From: Dimorphilus gyrociliatus
Lineage: Eukaryota; Annelida; Polychaeta; Dinophilidae
Assembly (NCBI GenBank): GCA_904063045.1
Contig: CAJFCJ010000006.1
Span: 1,589,601 to 1,653,600 of the forward strand
Direction: 5' to 3'
Length of the DNA stretch: 64,000 nucleotides
Position numbers and translations under genes: made by a program. Within the stretch, counting starts at the first letter, position 1. Every line of letters starts with the position of its first letter. The notes under the pieces are model-generated. The model made no database searches. It was not told where the DNA came from and saw only the letters and a list, made by a program, of their open reading frames with translations. Below, piece by piece: positions 23,575 to 37,600 of this stretch.

Positions 23575-25564
23575 ATGGAATTCAATAGAACGACATCGAT
23601 TGTTCTGTCTGGTACAATTATAACAATCGCTTCAGCCTACTATATCAAAAAGAAACTTTTACGAAATAGGTAAGAAATCCTCAAATAGAATTTATACGTG
23701 TCTTATTTCTTAAGAAAGAATAATTGAAATAGAACACCAACATTATGTAAGATCGTGTGACGCCTTTTGATAAGTCATCGATAAAGTATTTGGCTTATAT
23801 AAAAGATACAATATTCAGAGCATTATCATAATGACTCATACAGAAAAAGTTTGATGATTTATCTTCTTCCACGATCTTTTCTTAGATTTTTGTTGATTTG
23901 TTTGTCACGATATTTTGTTACTATTTTTTAGACGGAAGAAAGAACCACCAATAGTTGCTGGACATCTTATTTATGGTTCTGCTAAAGATTTTAATGAAAA
24001 TGCTGTTGAATTTTTGCACAAGAGCGAGGTAGAACATGGAAAAGTCTTTACAATTCGACTAGTTAATCAATACTTAACAATAATCACGGATCCAAGATGT
24101 TACGAGTTGGTACATAGGGAAAAGAATTTCGACTTTGATCCAATTCAGGAACAAGTAAATAGAAATGTTTTCAACTTTAACGTTATACACGCTGGTCAAG
24201 TTATTAAGGATATGTCGCGAGCGACAAAGGGACAATGGCTAATTAAAGACGTTTCAAACTTTTCGGACAAACTAAATCTTGCTCTAAATAGATTTGAGCA
24301 AGAGAACGTTGGCTTAAGACAATTTTGCGCCGAAACGATATTCGACGCAATCTTTAATACAGTTTTCGGACAATCAGATAGGAATGCTCCTTTTAATCCG
24401 TTGAGAACTTATAAGAATTTCGAATATTACCACAAATATTTCAATTACATGTGGCTGGGTCTACCGAAAAAGTTTATGCCAGGAATTATGGACACTCTTT
24501 GCGATATGTGCCAACAGCCTTCCGCCGAAGAGCTCCTTTCGAGGGAAGACTGCTCAGAGTACATCAAAAGAGGCATTCGTCACCTACTCGAAAATGGTCA
24601 GACCGAAGCCGATGTAATTGGTCATAATTTAGTTATGCTTCACGTAAACTACAATACATTTCGTATGGCTTTTTGGGTATTGTATTATTTGCTTCGAGAT
24701 GCCGAAGCTTGGAAGCACCTTTCGGAAGAAATAGAAGAGTTATCTGATAAAACTTCACTTTCAACTGGAGACGTTGATCGTTTAAGAGTGCTTGGTAAGT
24801 TTTATCCTAAAGTTTTCACTTTTTTAAACTGTGTCCCTTAACTTCCTACGTCGTAAATTTCCCTGTTTTTTTTAAGCATAGAAATTTACGACCGTTTAAG
24901 TGGATGCATAAAAAGATGAAAGGAATTTAGAATATTTCCTTTTTTTTAAAAAAAAAAACATTCACATTTATAAAAATATTTTATTTTCTCTTTAAAACAG
25001 ACTCAATCGTTCAGGAAAGTGCGAGATTAAGCAGCGGAGTTTTTATGGTTAGATACGTTACAGAAGATACCATGTTCAAAACACCAGACAACAAAGAGTT
25101 CTTAATAAGAAAAGGAGATAGAGTAGCTATGTACCCTCCTGCCATTCATAAGGATCCCAATATTTTCGCTGATCCTTTGGTAAATATATTTTATTGAGAT
25201 TTTTCATTAAAAAAAAAATTAATTAAAATATTTTTAATAAAAAAATTCTCTTTCTTCTTTATTTGAACAGAAATTTCAATTCGACCGATTTATAAGTAAG
25301 GTATTTTATAAAGATGGAGAAATAGTCAAAAATCCCGTTATGCCTTTTGGTACTATTTGCCCTGGGAAGAGGCTGGCCCTTCTTCAATTGAAATTGTTCA
25401 TTATCAATGTAGTCTCAAATTTCGATGTTAAATTAAATGATGGAGAAACAACCGAATTAGATAATACGTATCATGGACACGAAGTTCTACCGCCCACCAA
25501 CGACGTACAAATGACAATCAAAAGGAAACGGGAAAATCTCTCCTCACTTGGGTGCTTTTCTTAA
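23575..25564 (+). CDS. Cytochrome P450, CYP7/CYP8/CYP39-like
   Basis: Exons 23575-23669, 23932-24794, 25001-25179 and 25271-25564 encode 476 residues. An N-terminal membrane anchor (residues 8-24, IVLSGTIITIASAYYI) is followed by a basic stop-transfer and a PPIVAG hinge. The I helix (NYNTFRMAFWVLYYLL) lacks the usual acid-alcohol pair, as in CYP7/CYP8. The K-helix ExxR is DSIVQESARLSSG (Glu325, Arg328). The tail VLPPTNDVQMTIKRK matches CYP7A1. The family includes sterol 7-alpha/12-alpha hydroxylases and prostacyclin synthase, acting at the ER. The haem loop reads PFGTICPGK with Cys409. CYP7A1 has PFGSGATICPG, so three residues including the conserved Gly are missing and no intron can supply them. 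The protein may be inactive or have altered haem ligation. Substrate unknown. Confidence 0.88.
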
Positions 25565-27036
25565 ATGAGATTCGCATTGAAATTATTTATGTCACTTATT
25601 AAAAAGCCGGATTTGTTCAAAACCAAGCAAAAAAAAAAAACGGAAGAGAAGAATATTTGTCAACTTTCTATTTATTTTACTTTTTGTTTCTTTTATATTC
25701 TTTTTTGTTTCTCTCTCTTTTTTCTTTTTTTTGCTGTCTGATCATCAGGCCAAAAATTTTGCCATAGTAATTAACATACTATGAATATTAATTTATTATT
25801 TGCATAATAATATTCCAGTAAAATGTTTAATAAGTAAAAAAGAAAAAAAATGAAAAAAAAATGACGATCTGCCAACAATTTATGAATTTTTGTTTTTTTT
25901 TTGTATTTTATCACAGAAAATGCTCTTAACTGTCTCGTTATATATTGTATTTTTACTTGTCATATCATCAACTATCGCAAAAAATCTGCTATAGACAAAA
26001 CATATATGTTTTTGAATGGATGATTTGTAAAGGAGAAAGAAATAAGGCGTTCTTGAAAGAAAAATATGTTTTATGCTATTTTGAACATAACAACCGTCTT
26101 TCTGATGAACAATATTTTATCTATATACTAATGAGAACTAATGTAATTTTGTTTTGTCACTATTTATTCGTTCCTATCTTCCTTTTCTATAAGAAAGGAA
26201 GAAGAATTCAAGTAACTAGTCTTTTACATATATATGGAAATTCTACTTTGCCATAAACGGTCAAAACTTATATATATATATATATTTATTTCAATATATA
26301 CTTAATCTTACCTATATATAAAGTAGATGAGAGAAATTTCAAATATGAGAATAATCTGAAGAGAAAAAATACCCATGTTTTATGAATACACTTTAAAAAA
26401 AAATCGTATTATCAGAAGATATTCGCGTAAAAAAAAACTGGTTATCTTTAGGATGAATGAAGCTGAAATATATCGTAATAAAATATCTCGTTAAATCTTG
26501 GAATTATTTACGCAAACGAAAGTAAAAAACCAAAAATAAAAAAATCTACTTTTATATCTTTGAATATAAAGTTTTTATTATTATTAAAATTAATAAAAAA
26601 GAGAGAAAATTAGTCTATAAATATGTTCCGCTTCCTAAAAGAACTATATCTTTAGTAAATTCTTATCAAACTTTCTCTTAATTTTGATTAAATAGGTTAA
26701 GGACGCTTAAAAAACTATCTTTCTTGATATATGTAAAATGTTACTATTCTAGTTAAATATATATTTATTTAACTTTTCATTTGCATGTAAAAGAAATGCA
26801 TATATTTATATATATTTTTAACTTTTTATACGTCAATAACATGTGTTTTATTCTTTTGATCTCTCTCTTTCTCTCTCTCGCTCTCTCTTATTTTTTTTAA
26901 AGCGTGGGTGGTAGTTAACACTTTGTCGTTGTTGAAAACTTTATGCAGTTGACGTGTTCGACTGGATCGAAGGTCTATTTTATTTCTCAAGGTTATTTAA
27001 AGTATTCAGCTTGTCTGGAAGTCTAGATTATACGTA

Positions 27037-27039
<3 letters not shown>

Positions 27040-27077
<38 letters not shown>
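27040..27077. repeat. (GA)n microsatellite
   Basis: About eighteen GA units with one interruption. Confidence 0.9.
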
Positions 27078-27078
<1 letters not shown>

Positions 27079-27670
27079 CTAGAACTACCTTTTGGAAATT
27101 ATGACTAATTCACATATGGGCGTATATATTTATATATATGTATCAAACATATCTATTGGCAACCCTGGGATTGACTTACTTTCGTACCCTATACATTAAT
27201 TGTTACAAATTTATAGGGTAAAAATATCGTGATTAAAAGTCCTACATAACAACCTCGAGGCCTAAATGTGCGTGAGGGGAGTGGTCAATGACAATTCTTT
27301 TATTTTTTTTATTTTTTTTTGTTTAAATACGCCAACGAATAATTTAACAAAGTAAAATAGATCGACGACCTCTCTTCACCTTAATTGCAGGAAAAAAGCT
27401 GTTAAAGTTAGGCCTGTTCAAACGTGCATTCTAACGCTAACCGGAGTATTTTGTTTCATCTAGAGGAGTCACTTCCCTAAGGGAAATATTTTCTTTTTTA
27501 TAAAAAAATACCACAATTCGTGCTCAAATACCGCAAATATCAGAAAAACTTGGGCAATTTCCGGTAATTTTTCTAGATCAAAGCATACCGATTGTTTTTC
27601 GATTGTTTTTCTTATCAGTTTAAGAAATAACATTTTTCAACCTGAAGAGGGTGCTCAACTCATTTTTAAG

Positions 27671-27684
27671 CCACCAGGTGGCGA
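27671..27684 (+). promoter_or_regulatory. CTCF-like site, strong match
   Basis: CCACCAGGTGGCGA fits the vertebrate/fly consensus CCASYAGRKGGCR across all 13 positions. It is intergenic, between the P450 and rootletin genes, whose 3' ends face each other. Confidence 0.5.
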
Positions 27685-27756
27685 CAACTAGTGAAGAAAT
27701 AACTGGAGAAAAAAATTCTTTTTCCCACTTTTTTTTTCAAAAATGTTCTAATCCGA

Positions 27757-27766
27757 AAGATGGCGC
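27757..27766 (+). promoter_or_regulatory. CTCF- or YY1-like site
   Basis: AAGATGGCGC, 73 bases from the strong CTCF-like site. The AAGATGGCG form also fits YY1. Confidence 0.3.
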
Positions 27767-28605
27767 CTCGTTACATAAGAACCAATTAATATTACTGTTT
27801 TTTCTTTCTCCTAATTGACAGTGTATAAATAGATGAAATATGAGAGAGTTGGAGACAAAGAAAGCGAAAAGGAAAAAAAGGAAAGAAATCGGATAATGGT
27901 TAAAAGAAAATATCACACTTTTAATTGTAGATAATTAAGAGAATGTAAATAGGAAAAGAAGACAAAATTACCCGACAAATGCAAAGATGTACTTACTCCT
28001 TTAATAAAGAATAAATAATATAGTACGTGCTTATCTAATAATAAATTTTATAACTATATAAGAAGCTGAAATAAGTAGGTATTTACTAAAGGCCTTTATT
28101 TCTCTGTCCCCTCTAATAGTTGTAAATAAATCCCTATTATTGAATGTTACGATTTAGCAAGCCTATTAATCTCTTAAGCAAAAGAGAAAAAAAGTAGAAA
28201 ATAGCACAGAATTGAATAAGATATATGGAAAATAACAGTAAAAGAATTAAATCTAGTTCAAAAGTGTATTCGGAAAAAAATTGTTTCTAGTCAAACGATC
28301 ACAAAAAAAATAATATTAGATTAGTTTTGATTTTTTTCAACAAGATCTGATCATCACAGAACGCTTGACTACATTCCATTTTTATAAATAATACTATTAC
28401 TTCTTGCTTTTGCAAACGAAAAAAATAACACTGCAAACTATATGTCCAATTTGTAGACGATGTCCCAGGAAAAAAAAATTCCACCTAAGTCCTATGTCTA
28501 AAAGAAAAAATAATGAAGGAAAAAAAAAACGTAATAAACTCGCTAACGGACGGACGGACAGAACATCACAGAGATATAAGAATACTGCTTTAATTTCTTT
28601 TCATT

Positions 28606-31600
28606 TTACTTGCGGTACGTTTTGCGTACAGGGGATGAAGTGCGCATTGAAACAGGAGGCGAATGTTGTGGAAATCTTAATGGAGATCTTTGACGTCTCT
28701 TTGGTGAGACTCCAATAGAAGCTCCTAACTTGTTGGCCTCGTGTTCCAGCAGAAGTGAATCGAGGGTTGGATCCCTTGATACGCTCGTCAAAGACTTGTC
28801 CAAAATGTGGCGAAGATCATCCATTTCGTCCGCTTTACGTTCCGATCTGGAAATATACTGTTGTCTCTTTCGCAATTCTTGAGCTAGTTGATCTTTTAGG
28901 GTTGCGACTTGTTCTTCGAGACCTTTTACTCTTTGTCTATGAGCCATTTCTCTAGCTTCGAGAGTTCTTTCAGATGCCAACTGGGCAGAACGGAGACGCT
29001 CGGTTTCCATTTCTGTTTCGGTTCTATGGCGTGTAGTCAAATCGATCAGACGCTGAGCATGCTGTTGTTCTGCTTCTGCAACTTGCGACTGCAAATGTTG
29101 AATTTGTTTTTGTAATTCAATATTGTCTTCTTCTAGTTTAGCAACGCTTCTATCCAAGCTACGACGTTCATTAGCAACGCTCGAGAAGAATTCATCATTC
29201 TTCAATCTCTCTCTTTCCACCTTATCCAAGGTCTTTTTCAGAGCGCTCTTATCCTTCTCAAGGCGCATGGAGGCTTTTTCTACTTCTCTCTTTTCATTCT
29301 CGGAACAAGCAAGCGTTCTTTGCAAACTGATGACTCTTTCACTTAGACCTTGTTTTTCTCCAGTCATTTTCGATAATTTCTGATTCAATTCTTGTTCAGC
29401 CTCTTGTCTTTGTACTAGAGCTGTGTGTTGTTGCCTATTTTGGCTCTCTAATTCAGCTCTTCGTAGTTCTGAATCACCCAATTCTTGTTGAATATTATGG
29501 ATTCTTTCCAAAAGAGCGGCATTTTGCTTCTTCGAATCAGTTAAAGCAGCTCTGGCAGCATCTAAACGTTCTTGTAGAGCTCGTCTATCATGCTCAGAGC
29601 TTGTTAAAGCTCTCTGTAATTGAGCAGAGCGTTGCTGGAGCTCATTCAAAGCAGCTGTTGATTCGTTTAGAGATGAATTCAGTTCTTGGACCTTATCCTT
29701 AACAACAGATTCTTCTTGTTCAGTTCTGGCTAGAGCTCCACTTAGCCTATCGACAGTCAATTGTAAGCTTTGCGACTTTTGGTCACCATCAGCAACTTGT
29801 CTTTGTAAGCTCTCAACTCTTTCGTTCAAGACTTGAACCTCGGTTTCTTTGTCATTAAGAGCTAATTTCTGTCTCTGAAGATCTCCTTCAAGCCCTCTTC
29901 TGATTAATTCGGCTTTAGTTACACGACTTTCTGCGTCGTCAACGGCAATTCTAAGTTGTTTTACTTGTTCATCCAAGCGAGCCTCATTTCTGTTGGTTTT
30001 GGTACACTTATCTTCCAATTGGTTCTTTTCGCTTTCCAAAGCGCTAATTTGACGTTCAGCAGCGCTCAATTTTTCGCCAGTTGCTTTTCTTTCTCTTTCC
30101 ATACGTCTTATAGTTTCTTCTTGAAGCATTAGTGCAGTCTGAGCCGATACAAGTCTACCATCAATTCCTCTCTTGTCCTCTTCAATGTCGGTAATACTCT
30201 TTTGGAGTTGTTGAAGTCTGGTCTCAGCTCTTTCGCGTTCATCTTCGACCTCTTTCAGGTGCTCAACAGCAGAGCGAAGTTGCATATTAGCATCATCCCT
30301 CTCACGTTCGGTGTTGGCTAGCGTCTGGACAAATTGTCTTAGACTAGTTCTAACTGCTTCTGGGTCGATATCGGCAACGCTGAACGAGTTCTCATCAGAG
30401 AATCTTGTAGGTGAATGGGAAGGTGAGCGACGAGGAGAACCAGTTCTTGGAATAGGGCTACCGCGTCCTTCGGTTGTGGTTGCATGAACAGGAGACATAT
30501 TTCTTCTTCTCGGACTTGGGGAGCGAGTTCTACGGAATGGGCTGCCTGGTCTTGAAGGCATTTCTTGTCTGAATCCGATGGTTCTCCTCAGACTGGAGTG
30601 GATTGAAGAGAGTTTGAATTCTACATCTCTTTTTGCCCCTTCCACTCGCGCTAGCTGAGCTTCAAGAGCGTTGACTCTTCCATCTGATGCAGACATTTTC
30701 AGACGAAGCTCTGCCAATTCACCATTTGCGTTCTCTAATGATATTTCCAAATTACGTTGTTGATCCTCATGTTTTCTATCGTTTCTTCTGGCATCCTCAA
30801 GGGCCAATTCATAATCCTTTTGCTTAACCCGCCATTCATCCTCTAATTCTGCTCCCTTTCTTTGACTCTGTGAGAGTTCCTTACGAAGAGCTTCTCTACC
30901 AGCTTCAGTTTCGACCAATTTCTGCTTCAGGTTGAAGCTTTCTCTACGTAGATCTTCTTCGCGTTCTTCCATTCTGGAAATTCTGTTTTCCAATTCTTCA
31001 ATGTCTTTCACCAGCTTATTTCTCTCTTGATCAGCTTGTTTCAATTGTCTGCGAAGCTCTTGTTGTTCTCTACGACCTTCTAAGCGAGCCTTCTCAACAT
31101 CTCTAAGGCTGGCACGAAGTTCAGATGACTCCTTAGCAACAGACATCTTTTGTTCATCTAACATATTATTCTTTTGCTTTTGTTCATGTAGAGCGCGGCT
31201 CAATTCAGTCTTCTCACCTTCGACTGCCTTAACTTTACCCCGAAGCTCCTGGCTTGTCTTTTCAATTGATTCTTTTTCGTGTATTTCCTCTGTGAGAGAA
31301 CGTTTAAGATCCAAGATATCTTTTCTGAGAAGCTCTCTTTGTTCTTCACCTTCTCTATTAGACCTGTTGGAATCTAGTAATTCCCTTCTCAGGGTATCTC
31401 GCGCCTCTTCAACCATTTTGAGATTGGCTTTAAGCTCTGCCGCTTCCTTTAGAAGATTTTCTTTCTGTTTATGGAGATCTGTAACCTGTTTGGTAAGATC
31501 CTTTATTTCTCTATCGAAAACGGATCTATCTCTTTCATTTTGTTGTCGTTGAGCGGACAAATTGTCTTGTAGGTCAACCATTTTCTCTTGATCTTGTTCT

Positions 31601-34600
31601 TGTCTCATAATGGCTTCTCTCTTTGTTCTTTCTAGTTCGGTGTTTAAGTTGCTTAAATCTCTTTGGACGCAAGAGAGTTTCTCAGCCAGAGCACAGCGTT
31701 CTTGTTCAGCCATTGATAAAGCCTGTTGTTTATCGTTTTCAGCTAACAAGAGACTTTCGTCACGTTCCTTTTGGACTGCAATCAATTCATTTTCCAACAT
31801 TTCTTTTTCATTTTCAGTTGCATTAAGAATATCTTCTTTTTCACGATTGAATGCTCTAATTGCTTGCTCTCTTTGAGCTGCTGATTCGTTTCGATTGCTT
31901 TCTAAAAGTTTCGTTAAACGTTCAACATCCTCTTCATGAGTTTGTTGCTCATGTTTTAAAGATAATTGAAGATCCTTCTCAACTTGTTGAAGTTTATTCG
32001 ATACAGCATCACGAGCTCTTTCTAGCCGTTCGATTTCAGTAGCCATCTCCTGCCTTATTCTTGCAACTTCGCCAGACAAATTATCACGTTTAAGCATCAG
32101 CTCTTGATTCTCAAGCTCCAACTGTTCGCGTCTGCTATCCAATCCTCTGTTTGCCTCTTGAACTTCATATAATGTAGTTTCCAAAGCATCCTTATCTTGT
32201 CGGAAAGCAGCAACATTTTCAGAAAGAGTTCTAACTTCTCTTTCAGAAGATGTCAATTGAACGGCTAATTCGGCTTTGTCGTGTGTCAAATCTTCTTTCT
32301 CTTTAGCCATCCTTACAATAGTTTCGCTTAATCTTTCCAACTCCTTTCTGGAGTTTATCAATTCTTCAGCGAGAGCATTCTTTTGTCTGCTGACCGTTCC
32401 AAACTGCTCGGTAAGGTCTGCTCTTTCGCGATTAATTGCTGCTATATCATCTTCCAACCTACTCTTCATTTGCTCGGTCAAATCCAAATTCTGGTTAAGA
32501 CCAGCCTTTTCAGCGTCCAAATCCATCTTTTCTTGTTCAACTTTAAGTAACTCTTCTTGTAGACCGCATTTTTCTTGTTCAACAGCTTTCTTTTGACCAA
32601 GTAAGGAGTTTTTATCTGACTCCAAATGCATAATCATTTTGTTCAAGTCGATCTTATCCTGTGCTAGACCTTCATTCAAATTTTGCAGTTTCGAAAGAGC
32701 ATCTTTAAGTGAAGCTTCCTCGGCTTTCACTTTGTTCAATTCTAATTCAAGATCAGCTTTCTCCAATTCAGCTCGAGAAAGTGCTTCAGCTATTTCACTC
32801 TTCTCTCCGTCAAGCACTTCTTTGTCAAGCGTAACCTTTTGTAGGAGATCCTTTGTCATCACAAGATCCTCCTTGAGTCTACTCATCTTATTTTCGGCTG
32901 CTTCAAGCAGTTTATGGCACCTTTCGTTCTCTCTAACTTGTCTGTCTTTATCTTTAGATATATCATCACGTTCTTCCTCAAGAATATCCTTTTGTCTATG
33001 CAATTCGGCAATATTCGTTTGAAGGCCGTGTAAATCTTCAGTTAGGCTCTCAATTTGTTCATTCTGGGAAGTTCTAATTCTTTCCAGCTGTTCTCTCTCA
33101 GAAGTTACGGAGTTCAAAGCCGATTTGAGTTGTTCATTGGCTCTATTTATTTCGTTCTTATCTCTCAAAATATAGTCACGCTCATCTTTGAGGCTCATGA
33201 CGTTCTGTTCCAACTTCCTTCTCTCTATCTCAGAATTTTCCAAGTCTTTTCTGGACCCATCTACACGATCTTTAGCCGTAGATAATTTGGCTCTCAATTC
33301 ACTAACTTGTAATTGTCGCTTGTTCAAAGCTGCCTGAACTGCATTGAAAGTTGAATCAGCAAAAGATGGCGCTCTAGATGGTGAAAGACTTCGAGTTCCC
33401 GGTGACCGTCCTCTAGCTGACCTTCCAGTACCCCTTCGTGGACTGGTGGAACGTGGTCGCATAACACTGGTCGAAAGATCTGGGTCGAAATCATCTTGCA
33501 TAGATTGGTCAGCATCGTCGATTACCTTTTCGGCAATCTTTCTTAACGCGTCGTGCATAATCTCCGTATCGGTTTCTAGACCAGAAGATTGAAGGGGAGC
33601 AGAAGTTTCTCTGGTGATTGGCCCCTCGATTCTCGAACCCTCCAATTTATTGATCGTTCTCTGCAGTGTACTGATCGTCTTATCCTTTTCGGCCAATTGA
33701 CTCTTCAATCGATCGTTAATCACACCTAATTCGTTCAATCTAGCATTCAAATCGGCGCTCTGCGCGTCAAAACGCGCCTGAAGGTCACTGTTTTCTCTCA
33801 TCCTTTCTCGAATTTCTCTGTCGAGATTAGATTTTTCACCCCGTTCTCTATCCAATTCCAGTTGTGTTTGAGTATCGGCGTTTCTCATATTAGCCGACAA
33901 ATTCAAAGCAGCCGAATGCATAGATCTAGTAGCCCTGTTCAAATCAGACCGAATATGAGACAGATCTCGATCAGTAGCGTTTTTCATGTCTGCGAATTGG
34001 CGTCTGAAAGCGACGACGGCTCTCCATAGCTGTAAGAGTCTAGAATGTTCAGCGGAGAAATACTCGTTGAAAGACTGTTCTTCATCCCTCCATTCGGCTT
34101 CTCTGGCCTCTAATTCCTCTCGGGCTCTTTGCCAGTCAGTGGTTAATTTGTGAATGTCTTGCGTGAGCGTCTGATTGGCGGCTGTTGCTTGGTCCAGCTG
34201 TTCTCTTAACATTGAATTTACGTGCGAAAGACTTGCATTCTTTTGCTGTTCCTCTTCAACTCTGATGAGAGCACTTTCAAGCTCCCCGTTTGAAATATCA
34301 TAACTTGGAACTTGTCTTTGCTGCCTTTTCTCACTTTCCATAGCTCTTATGCGCTCATCAAGTTCTCCACATTTTCTCTTGTATTGCAAGACCTAAGAAA
34401 TAAATTTTTATAACAATTTCTCGAAATAAAAATCATAAATTAAATTGTACATACCTTAGCTTGTAATTTTTGTACTAGTTGACCTTGTTTTTGTTGACCA
34501 TCTTGATAAGCTTGTAATTTGCGTTTATAGCCACTATGATCATCTTCCAAACGTCTTCGAAGTTCGACGTTTTGTTGGAAGAGTGATTTAGAAGAAGGGT

Positions 34601-37600
34601 CGTCGTCGTATCCTACCGACTGCATTCCCAACATTGACTCGAGCTGCAATGAGAAATGAAAAATCGTCCCTTTACTATCGCCCTATCAGCAACGTACGTA
34701 AACATTACACCTAATCGACACGCCAATCAATCGCTAATAAAAAACAGAGATATAACCCCGCTAAAAGTGTCGGAAATCCGTTGATAGATTAACGATAATC
34801 CTGGTTGTCACCCTTACCTGACGATGTGCGTTCAGAAAAGCCGATTCCGACTGAACGTTATCGACCATTAGCAACTAGCGATCAGCCCGAACAAGTTTTG
34901 GCGGAGAGTTTAGGCCTTAGCTAAGGCTGTTCGATAAGTAATCGACTTCGATTTTATATATACGGTTCGAACTGATAGTCAAATATCGATTGGGCTTTCG
35001 ACTTTTTTTTACTAAACAAAATTCTGTAAACTGCCATAGGCGACAAACTCATTTTGTTCATTAAAAATACCTGTTGATGTAGAATTCCTCGATCAATAGC
35101 CTACTAATAATTGATGAAAAGAATACTTAGGCCTTCTTGCTTCTTCGTTTCTACTTGAAAATAATTTGCGTGACAAGAGTTGTTACTGGCAATTTAAAGA
35201 TATTTCTTATTAATAAAAAGTAAAAGAAAAAGAAAAAGGACAAGTGGATGGCCTAAAAGAGCGGCTGGGATTTTTTCATTTTTTATAACTTTCTTACGAA
35301 TTTTTATATATGGAAATTATTGTTTAATTTTTTCCTAGCAAGTAGTTATAAAATATGACCGATGGTCGTCAAACGACTTCGTAAATCGAAGCTGTGCAAA
35401 TTTGTTCGGAAAATATTGTAAGTAAATAACTTTAATGCTATTCAGAGGATTCCATTTCAAGATATACGGACAGTATTATTGAAGACGAGTAGCGCATATA
35501 TGTGACTAGCTAAAAAAAATTTTTCTTAATTGAATACCGCTTATTTGAACGGAATTATTAATGAGAAAGAGGCTATTCAAACTTTCACTAGGCCTTTGTA
35601 GCATTCTTTTCTTTAGTTACGCAATCGTTTTTTTTTCTCCTAGACGGAAAGAGGAATATAATTTTCATAATGCGTTCAATCCGCTAAATAAATATAAAGA
35701 ATATTCGGTTGCAACGTTTAATAGGTTGGCTAGATACACTTAGAACTGTAGAATATATCCACGACCACTTATATACTATTTATTATTTTACAAACGATAT
35801 TTTATACCTAGGGTAGTAATAAAGACGACTTACCCTCTCACTCAAAGCATTATACTTTATGCCGATTTCGTCTCTTTCTGCCCTCGTTGCAGACAAGAGG
35901 TCTTCGACCCTTCCTAATTCTCTTTGAAGCATTTCATTTTCCTCTTGTAGGTGGTCAGAACTTGCCATTTTCTTTCCCTCGCTATTTGCTGAATTTACGT
36001 CCTCAGCAGATAAATTTTTAGTAATAATTTCACGAATCTTTGCCGGAGCTTTCGTGGGTCTGTCGTCGCCTCCCTTTAATAATGGCTGGTCGGTTTCTCT
36101 TAATACTGTATCTTCGAGTTTCTGCAGAAAGTAATAATATCGATTTTTCACACATACATAAACCGTATTTTCGTTAGTCGCACATCAAAGATTCCTAAAC
36201 AAAACGATTACTTGACAGAACGTGCTGATTGAACAGTACAATTGAATCGCATTGTAGGCTAAACTGAAATTATGCAATTTTTTTCGCCCGTGTCCTTATC
36301 AGTTCTCCTATACATTTTCTGACATTGATTAGTTGGTTTTATTGGTAAGACGTGATACACGTTATAAAACAGGCTCCTTAGCAACCACACATAACCAGTG
36401 ACGTCATGTTATCGACTTAATTACAGATCACTTCCGGATTATATCAGGACCTCGATTTATTTCAGTTGTATTGAACGACCAAAACAAGAAGTGCTCTAGT
36501 GAATTGACTTAATTATGGACATTTGCTCGGATTGCAAGCTGTATTGCAGCAATTGACAGTAATTTTGAAAAGCTATTTAATTAGATAGATTTCTACTGTC
36601 TTACTTTGTTTAATTAAAATTAAAAGTTTTGCAACCAGAGGAGCTTTTACTCTTAAGAAGCTATTGAAATGACATAAATACTTATTTATGCAACTTGTAC
36701 GTCGTGATTAGAATGCTAATCCATTAATCCGCTGCTCAAATGCCATTTTTTATATTTTTCTATTACACTTCTTATGTTCATACGCTAATTATCGTTCAAG
36801 GAAAAATTTATTCGATATATTCTCTCAATGCAGTCAAGTTCGACCTTACCTAGCTTGCAAATTTAATAGGAAATTTTTCTGAGCACCAATAAACGAGTAT
36901 TCGAGAATATAAATAATACCAATAATGAATATTTAACAAAAAACTACAATTAATAGGAAACAACGAAAGAATGACTAGTAAAAGATACATAAGCGTTTAA
37001 CAGTTATTTCCCTGGAAAAGGGCGGGATATTTGAAAAAAGCACAAGTTTTTTTTGCCAAAGACTTAACATGTAAACATTTTCCGACCCTTACAATATGGT
37101 ATTTTGGAGCATTATTACGTTAATTATTTATTTATACGTATGCAGTGAACCTAGACGAATGATCAATAAATCTCTCGAGCTTAATAAGCTTGCTTCTAAT
37201 CCCCTAAATCAGAATTGAGCTGGCAAAGGAAACAATAAAGTCAACATAAAATGTATTTGCTTGTAGTTTATCTAGATTTCCAAATTTGACATAGCAGTCA
37301 ATAAAATAATTTACTTAATAACTCATACCTCGAACACGTACTTGAGATACTACGAGACGATGCAAAAGTTGAATAATCTTTGTTATTAACTTGTAAGAAA
37401 CCGTAACTTTTATTCAACTTATTTTCACAAGTAAATATAAGTCAAATAAAAAAAAAAACTACCGCAAGCTTTTTATACAAGGTACTCTTATCGATCTCAA
37501 CTATCGACTTGGACAATTCATGCATAGCACAGTATTTTCTTACCACGATTTTTTTCTTTGTTCAGTCAACGAAAAAGCATTACGCAAAAAATACTTTAAG

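Larger units (their letters stand above)
25565..28605. other. Intergenic with dispersed CTCF-like sites; no gene supported
   Basis: AT-rich. A 103-residue frame at 25945-26256 has biased Phe/Tyr/Ile composition and no motif, and I do not call it. Features are a GA repeat at 27040-27077, a full CTCF-like site at 27671-27684 and another at 27757-27766. The rootletin 3' UTR should occupy the right end. Confidence 0.55.

Noticed and set aside
25945-26256. 103-codon plus-strand frame
   Set aside because: Composition is Phe/Tyr/Ile-heavy as expected from AT-rich DNA, with no motif, signal peptide or splice partner.
33361-33376. AAGATGGCGCT within rootletin as a CTCF-like site
   Set aside because: It lies in coding sequence of the Ser/Pro hinge and is explained by codon content; not counted.
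29123-33592. Many plus-strand frames opposite rootletin
   Set aside because: Antisense shadows of the Glu/Lys/Gln-rich coiled-coil coding, giving Ser/Leu/Phe-rich nonsense.
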